A DNA stretch of 33,042 nucleotides, from NCBI GenBank assembly GCA_030267245.1, contig JAJDJN010000005.1, positions 1-33,042 of the forward strand, given 5' to 3'. The notes beneath the pieces were generated by a model. The model was not told where the DNA came from. It worked only from the letters and a program-made list of their open reading frames with translations, and ran no database searches. Below, one piece after another: positions 27,466 through 33,042 of the stretch; the first letter of the stretch is position 1, and each line of letters starts with the position of its first letter. A program made the position numbers and the translations under genes. This stretch comes from Desulfovibrio sp. OttesenSCG-928-A18. Lineage in GTDB: Bacteria; Desulfobacterota; Desulfovibrionia; Desulfovibrionales; Desulfovibrionaceae.

Positions 27466-30400
27466 ATGCCCAGGCGTAACGACATACAATCGGTAATGGT
27501 TTTGGGTTCCGGCCCCATCGTCATCGGCCAGGCCTGCGAATTCGACTATTCGGGAACGCAGGGCTGCAAGGCGCTGAAAGAGGAAGGATGCAAGGTTATT
27601 CTCTTGAATTCCAATCCGGCGACAGTGATGACCGATCCCGGCTTTTCCGACCGCACCTACATAGAACCCCTCAATATCCACATGGCTTCGGCCATTATCC
27701 GCCGGGAGCGCCCGGATGCACTGTTGCCCACCCTTGGCGGGCAGACCGCGCTTAACCTGGCAATGGAGTTGCACCGTTCCGGCCTGCTTGAAGAATGCGG
27801 CGTACGCATGATCGGCGCACAACCTGAAGCCATTGAACTGGCTGAAAACAGACAAAAATTCCATGCCGCCATGCTGCAATCCGGGCTGGATCTGCCGCGC
27901 AGCGGCCTGGCCGCCTCCGTGGCGGATGCCGTGGAAATTGCAAGGACATTGGGCTTTCCGGCCATTATCCGCCCGTCCTACACACTTGGCGGAACCGGCG
28001 GCGGCATAGCCTACAACCTTGAGGAATTCAAAACGATGGTCCGCAGGGGCATTGAAGCCTCCCCCATAAGCGAAATTCTGGTGGAGGAATCCGTTCTGGG
28101 CTGGAAGGAGATAGAGCTGGAGGTGGTGCGCGACGGCGCCGACAATGCCGTTGTCATTTGCGGCATTGAAAATCTGGACCCCATGGGCGTGCATACGGGC
28201 GATTCCATTACCGTGGCCCCCATACAGACCCTTTCCGACCGGGAGTATCAGGCACTGCGGGACGACGCTCTGCGGGTGGTGCGCGCCGTGGGCGTGGACA
28301 CGGGCGGCTGCAACATCCAGTTTGCCGTGCATCCGCAAAGCGGGCGCAGGGTGGTCATTGAAATGAACCCCCGCGTATCCCGGTCTTCCGCGCTGGCCTC
28401 CAAGGCGACGGGATACCCCATAGCCCGCGTGGCGACAAAACTGGCCCTGGGCTATCACCTTGGCGAGTTGCGCAACGACATCACCGGAACCTCTGCCTGC
28501 TTTGAGCCAGTAGTTGACTACTGCGTGGTCAAGGCGCCGCGTTTCAATTATGAAAAATTTGACGGTTCCGAACCTGTGCTCGGCCTGCAAATGCATTCCG
28601 TGGGTGAAACCATGGCCATTGGCGGAAACTTTCGCGAAGCCCTGCAAAAAGCCTTGCGCGGGCTGGAGATTGGCCTTTCCGGACTGGAAGCGCCGCCCGA
28701 AAATACGAAGATCACGCCGCTTTCCCGGCAGCAGCGTCTGTGCGCGCGGCGCGAGGCGCTGCACCAGCCCGGCCCGGAACGTCTGCTCCTGATCTATGAA
28801 GCCATGCAGTTGGGGATGGAAGCGGAAGAGGCGCATGCCCTGACAGGCATTGATGTGTGGTTTCTTTTGCAGATTCAGCACATTCTGGACACAGAGCGGC
28901 GGATTGGAGAAGTTGTTCCGCCCCTGCTGCGGGAAATGCGGGGTGAGGACGGGAAAAGGCCTCCAGTGTCAGCAGGCGAGCGGGTAAAAGGCGCATTGCC
29001 TGCCGGGCAAGGCCGGACTTTGCGGCATATCAAGGCCCAGGGCTTCAGCGACGCCCGCATTGCCGCCCTAGCCCGCCGGGCTCTGTTTTTCGCGGGTGAG
29101 GAGGCCTTGGTCGATGAAGCCGACATACGCCGCCTGCGCGCGTATTGTGACGTGCACCCCGCGTTTCGGAGCGTGGATACCTGCGCGGGCGAGTACGCCG
29201 TTCTGACCCCCTATTATTATTCCACCTATGATGCGGAACAGGGCGAACGCCTGCCGCCTTCCGGAAAAAACGGACAAGCGCGTCAGGCGGCACCCGGTGA
29301 CGCCGTCCCCTTGCGAAAAGTCATGATTCTGGGCGGCGGCCCGAATCGCATCGGGCAGGGTGTGGAATTTGATTACTGCTGCGTTCAGGCCGCCTTTGCC
29401 TTGAAAGAAGCCGGAATCACCTCCATTATGGTGAATTCAAACCCCGAAACCGTCTCCACGGACTATGACACCGCTGATGTGCTGTACTTTGAGCCGCTCA
29501 CCGTGGAAGATATCCTCGCAATCTGCCGGGTTGAGCGGCCAGACGGGCTCATCGTCCAGTTTGGCGGGCAAACGCCCCTTAACCTCGCGGCGGCGTTGGA
29601 GAAAGAAGGCATCCCCATTATAGGCACTCCACCTGCCGCCATTGCCCTGGCGGAAGACCGGGATTCCTTTAGCCGGTTGATGGAATCCCTTCACATAGCG
29701 CAGCCCCCCAGCGGCATGGCGCATAACGAGGAATCCGCCTGCCGCATTGCCAAAGACATCGGCTACCCGGTCATGGCGCGCCCGTCTTTCGTTCTCGGCG
29801 GCAGAGCCATGCGCGTTATTCACGACGAAGCCTCTTTGCGCGAATATGTAGAAGGTACATATACCGGCGCCTGCCTACGGGAAGACAGCCCCATACTCGT
29901 GGACAAGTTTCTTGAGGAAGCCGTGGAAGTGGACGTGGATGCGGTGGTTGACGGAAAAAGCGTGACCATAGCGGCGATCATGGAACATATTGAACAGGCG
30001 GGAATCCATTCGGGCGATTCCTGCTGTTCCATCCCCACGCATACGCTCTCCTCGGCCGTTCTGGAACGCATTCGCGAGAACACGCGTCGCATCGGCCTTG
30101 CGCTGGGCGCTGTGGGGCTGTTGAACATTCAGTTCGCCGTCCGCGATGAAGAAGTCCATATCCTTGAAGCAAACCCCAGGGCCTCGCGCACCGTGCCCTT
30201 TGTCTCCAAGGCCACGGGTGTGCCCGTGGCCCGCATTGCTACCATGGTCATGTGCGGCTTCTCTCTGGCCGAAACAGGTTTTGTCAGCGAACCCGCACTC
30301 GCCTGCCACGCCATGAAGGAAGCCGTATTGCCCTTTGAGCGTTTCCCCGGAGCCGAAATCGGCCTCGGCCCGGAAATGCGTTCCACAGGAGAGGTCATGG

Positions 30401-30921
30401 GCTTGGACAAAAGCTTCGGCATGGCTTTTTTGAAGGCTCAATCCGCCGCAGGCACGCCCATTCCCTTTTCCGGCAACATCGTCCTTTCGGTCACGGACAG
30501 GGACAAGCAGGCCCTGGCACCGCTGGCGTCCCGGCTGGAAAAGCTCGGCTTTCGCCTGTACGCCACGCCGGGCACCAAAAAGGTTTTGGAAGAGCACGGC
30601 ATTGCGGCGGCGATTGTGGTCAAAATAGGCCCCAAGCGTCCGCACTTACTGGATTTCATGCGCAATGGAGAGGTGAACATGCTGGTGAATACCGTAAGCG
30701 GTTCAAAATCAGCGCGGGACGCCACGGCACTGCGGGCCCAAGCCCTGGCCCGCCATGTCACGACCATCACCACCATAGCGGCTTTGCGCGCGGCTGTGGA
30801 GGGGCTGGAGGCCAGACAAAGCAGCACGCGCAGCGTTGCTCCGCTGCAAGACTATTATTCGGATTCCAAATCAAAATTACGTCCATGCAATTTTGATTTA
30901 TCGGCTGCGGCGGGAGTGTGA
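27466..30921 (+). CDS. carB: Carbamoyl-phosphate synthase large subunit
   Basis: [65 protein letters not shown], duplicated ATP-grasp, C-terminal MGS domain. Confidence 0.96.
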   Translation: MPRRNDIQSVMVLGSGPIVIGQACEFDYSGTQGCKALKEEGCKVILLNSNPATVMTDPGFSDRTYIEPLNIHMASAIIRRERPDALLPTLGGQTALNLAMELHRSGLLEECGVRMIGAQPEAIELAENRQKFHAAMLQSGLDLPRSGLAASVADAVEIARTLGFPAIIRPSYTLGGTGGGIAYNLEEFKTMVRRGIEASPISEILVEESVLGWKEIELEVVRDGADNAVVICGIENLDPMGVHTGDSITVAPIQTLSDREYQALRDDALRVVRAVGVDTGGCNIQFAVHPQSGRRVVIEMNPRVSRSSALASKATGYPIARVATKLALGYHLGELRNDITGTSACFEPVVDYCVVKAPRFNYEKFDGSEPVLGLQMHSVGETMAIGGNFREALQKALRGLEIGLSGLEAPPENTKITPLSRQQRLCARREALHQPGPERLLLIYEAMQLGMEAEEAHALTGIDVWFLLQIQHILDTERRIGEVVPPLLREMRGEDGKRPPVSAGERVKGALPAGQGRTLRHIKAQGFSDARIAALARRALFFAGEEALVDEADIRRLRAYCDVHPAFRSVDTCAGEYAVLTPYYYSTYDAEQGERLPPSGKNGQARQAAPGDAVPLRKVMILGGGPNRIGQGVEFDYCCVQAAFALKEAGITSIMVNSNPETVSTDYDTADVLYFEPLTVEDILAICRVERPDGLIVQFGGQTPLNLAAALEKEGIPIIGTPPAAIALAEDRDSFSRLMESLHIAQPPSGMAHNEESACRIAKDIGYPVMARPSFVLGGRAMRVIHDEASLREYVEGTYTGACLREDSPILVDKFLEEAVEVDVDAVVDGKSVTIAAIMEHIEQAGIHSGDSCCSIPTHTLSSAVLERIRENTRRIGLALGAVGLLNIQFAVRDEEVHILEANPRASRTVPFVSKATGVPVARIATMVMCGFSLAETGFVSEPALACHAMKEAVLPFERFPGAEIGLGPEMRSTGEVMGLDKSFGMAFLKAQSAAGTPIPFSGNIVLSVTDRDKQALAPLASRLEKLGFRLYATPGTKKVLEEHGIAAAIVVKIGPKRPHLLDFMRNGEVNMLVNTVSGSKSARDATALRAQALARHVTTITTIAALRAAVEGLEARQSSTRSVAPLQDYYSDSKSKLRPCNFDLSAAAGV

Positions 30922-31023
30922 TCCCGCCTTGCCTCTCGAAATGCTTCACATTTCGGCGCGACATCCTGTCACGCATTTCAATTCCAAGTTGAAATCATAG
31001 CAATTTCAACTTGGAATTGGAAT
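30868..31023 (+). repeat. Multi-hairpin repeat element, copy 1
   Basis: Hairpins in order: AAATCAAAATT-N10-AATTTTGATTT; GGCGGGA-GTGTGA-TCCCGCC; CGAAATG-CTTCA-CATTTCG; GCGCGACA-TCC-TGTCACGC; ATTTCAATTCCAAGTTGAAATC-ATAGC-AATTTCAACTTGGAATTGGAAT. About 16 differences over 136 nt against the inverted copy at 32905-33042. Confidence 0.9.
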
Positions 31024-31160
31024 CTGGCCAACGCGCAGCCCCTGCTTGCCCGCTACTGCGGCGGAAAGGTTGCTGTGGCGCATAACGGCAATCTGGCGGC
31101 AAGGCCGCGCCTTGCCGAGTCTTTGGCGGCAAAGGGTGCCCTGTTTGAGACCTCAACGCT
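31024..31160 (+). pseudogene. purF: Remnant of amidophosphoribosyltransferase (PurF)
   Basis: Reading from 31021: NLANAQPLLARYCGGKVAVAHNGNLAARPRLAESLAAKGALFETST, matching the PurF motif (R)NAQPxxxxYxxGxxAxAHNGNLxNxxxLRxxLxxxGAIFxTxSD; similarity then ends. Confidence 0.72.
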
Positions 31161-31342
31161 GCTTGGCATATTCGGCACAGACAAGGATTGCTTTTGTACC
31201 GCGTGCTGGAGCGGTATTTACTGTGTTGTATGAATGTACTATTTTCCCTGTGCAGGCACTGCGGCACGGTATTCCTGCAAAAACGCTGCAAGGGTGTGAC
31301 AAGCGATGCTCTGGAAGGCCGGCAAGAGAAAAAGGCACATAT

Positions 31343-32905
31343 ATGGCGGATGTTAATATACGCAATGAAGCCAACGAATTACGGCTCCTCTTTGAGATCA
31401 GCCAAGCTTTGGATGGGGCTGACGAGCTGTCCGACCCTTTGGAAGATGCTTTGGCGCTGATGGCGCGGTATACGGGGATGATGCGCGGAACCATAACCCT
31501 TGTTGACCCGGAGTGCGCTGAAATCGGAGTGGAAGCCTCCTACGGGCTTAACGAGCAGGAGCGCGACCGGGCGCATTATAAACTCGGGGAAGGTATTACC
31601 GGTAAAGTCATACAAACGGGAACGGGCATGGTTGTTCCCCATGTTTCCGAAGAGCCGCACTTTCTTAACCGTACCGGCGCGCGCGACCTGCAAAAAGAAG
31701 ATATTTCCTTTCTCTGTGTGCCCATAATCCTCAAGGGCAAGGCCGTGGGAGCCTTATCAGCGGACAAGCTGTTCGCCGATTCCATTTGCCTTGAGGAAGA
31801 TTTGCGTCTTTTGCAGGTGCTGGCCTCACTTATATCTCGCGCCGTGCAGCACCGGCGGGATATTCGCTCCAGGCACGCGGCGGTGATGGAAGAGAACCGG
31901 CGTCTGCAACGCATGGTTCACGGCAGCCTTGAGTCCGGTGCGCTGGTGGGCAATTCTGACGCTACACGGCAGCTTATGCTTGAAATCGCCAGAGTCAGCG
32001 CTTCCAACGCCACGGTGCTTATTCAGGGCGAAAGCGGCACGGGCAAGGAACTGGTTGCCGGTCTTATCCACTCAAACAGCCCCAGGGCCGGCCGGCCGCT
32101 TGTCAAGATAAACTGCGCGGCCCTGCCGGAAAATCTTATTGAAAGCGAACTGTTCGGACACGAGCGAGGAGCCTTTACCGGTGCCGTTGGAGCCAAAAAA
32201 GGCCGTTTTGAAATAGCCCACGGCGGCAGCCTGTTTTTGGACGAGGTGGGGGAACTTTCTTTGATGGCCCAGGCAAAACTGTTGCGGGCCTTGCAGGAAA
32301 AAGAGTTTGAGAGGGTGGGCGGAACAAAAACCCTGCGGGTGGATGTTCGCCTTATCGCCGCAACCAATCGAAATCTGGAGGAAATGGTCGCGGCAGGGAG
32401 GTTCCGGCAGGACCTTTATTACCGCATCAACGTATTTCCTCTGTATTCTCCTCCGCTGCGGGAACGAAAGGACGACATACTCCCCCTGGCAACCTATTTT
32501 GTGGACAGATATAATAAAGAATCCAACCGTCAAACCATGCGCATTGCCCCTGCGGCATCCGCTCTTCTGCTGGGATATGCCTGGCCGGGAAATATCCGGG
32601 AACTGCAGAACGTGATGGAACGGGCCGTGATTTTATGCGGCACCGGTGATGTTATTGATGCGTCTCATTTGCCGTTTTTACGAAAAGAAACGGTACATCA
32701 CGACTCCCCCCTTGCCCCAACAACCCTGAATGACGCATTGGCCGATCTGGAAAAACGCCTCATTGTCGAAGCCTTAAAGGCCGAGCGGGGCAACATGGTC
32801 AGGGCGGCGGAAAGGCTGGGCATCACCGAACGCATCATCGGCCTGCGCATGAAAACCTATGCGCTTGGCTACAGGAACTTCCGGCATAAGGCTGACGACA
32901 AGTAA
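31343..32905 (+). CDS. nifA: NifA-like sigma54-dependent activator (GAF + AAA+ with GAFTGA + HTH)
   Basis: RLLFEISQALDGADELSDPLEDALALMARYTGMMRGTITLVDPE (GAF), GESGTGKELVAGLIH, ESELFGHERGAFTGAVGAKKGRFE, AAERLGITERIIGLRMK. Start at ATG 31343; the track's 99-codon upstream extension crosses the purF remnant in another frame. Confidence 0.88.
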   Translation: MADVNIRNEANELRLLFEISQALDGADELSDPLEDALALMARYTGMMRGTITLVDPECAEIGVEASYGLNEQERDRAHYKLGEGITGKVIQTGTGMVVPHVSEEPHFLNRTGARDLQKEDISFLCVPIILKGKAVGALSADKLFADSICLEEDLRLLQVLASLISRAVQHRRDIRSRHAAVMEENRRLQRMVHGSLESGALVGNSDATRQLMLEIARVSASNATVLIQGESGTGKELVAGLIHSNSPRAGRPLVKINCAALPENLIESELFGHERGAFTGAVGAKKGRFEIAHGGSLFLDEVGELSLMAQAKLLRALQEKEFERVGGTKTLRVDVRLIAATNRNLEEMVAAGRFRQDLYYRINVFPLYSPPLRERKDDILPLATYFVDRYNKESNRQTMRIAPAASALLLGYAWPGNIRELQNVMERAVILCGTGDVIDASHLPFLRKETVHHDSPLAPTTLNDALADLEKRLIVEALKAERGNMVRAAERLGITERIIGLRMKTYALGYRNFRHKADDK

Positions 32906-33042
32906 TTCCAATTCCAAGTTGAAATTGCTATAATTTCAACTTGGAATTGGAATGCGCGACAAGATGTCGCGCCAAAATGCAGAGCATTTCGAGAGGCAAG
33001 GCGGGACCGCGTTCCCGCCGCCGCCGACAGATAAAAATTGGT
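32905..33042 (-). repeat. Multi-hairpin repeat element, copy 2 (inverted; runs to or past the right window edge)
   Basis: ATTCCAATTCCAAGTTGAAATT-GCTAT-AATTTCAACTTGGAATTGGAAT (perfect 22-bp arms), then GCGCGACAAGATGTCGCGC, CAAAATGC-AGA-GCATTTCG, GGCGGGA-CCGCGT-TCCCGCC: reverse complement of copy 1. Confidence 0.9.

Noticed and set aside
27343-28881. 512-aa minus-strand ORF
   Set aside because: Antisense shadow of carB.
31260-31285. Sigma54-like GGCACG...TGC upstream of nifA
   Set aside because: GG-to-GC distance is 14 nt instead of 12.
31046-31342. 99-codon N-terminal extension of nifA in the ORF track
   Set aside because: It runs out of frame through the purF remnant; NifA homology starts at MADVNIRNEANELR (ATG 31343).

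Overview
33-kb bacterial chromosomal segment. Gene content and composition suggest a Desulfovibrionaceae-like delta-proteobacterium (inference). Most of it is housekeeping. Plus strand: TlpA/ResA-like thioredoxin, GNAT acetyltransferase, hpt, zinc-ribbon/DUF3426 protein, radA, clpS, clpA, typA. Minus strand: trpD-C-F-B-A, hicAB toxin-antitoxin, dapL, dapF, gltB, type III glutamine synthetase. Plus strand again: carA, carB and a NifA-like sigma54 activator. Signals not in the supplied ORF track: (1) a 33-aa trp leader peptide with three consecutive Trp codons plus an attenuator, placed directly upstream of trpD with no trpE/trpG between them. (2) Good sigma54 (-24/-12) promoters upstream of gltB, glnN and carA, all close to the NifA-like gene. 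(3) A repeat family built from several hairpins, present as two inverted copies (about 88% identical by eye) that flank nifA and a purF remnant. (4) Palindromes that enter coding sequence: a perfect 14-bp-arm hairpin inserted in frame in carA, and palindromic repeats that carry or touch the stop codons of clpA, carB and nifA. (5) A hicA promoter whose position predicts a leaderless or near-leaderless toxin mRNA. (6) A glycine-rich secreted ORF running off the left edge. Everything was done by eye; no folding, alignment or database search was run.
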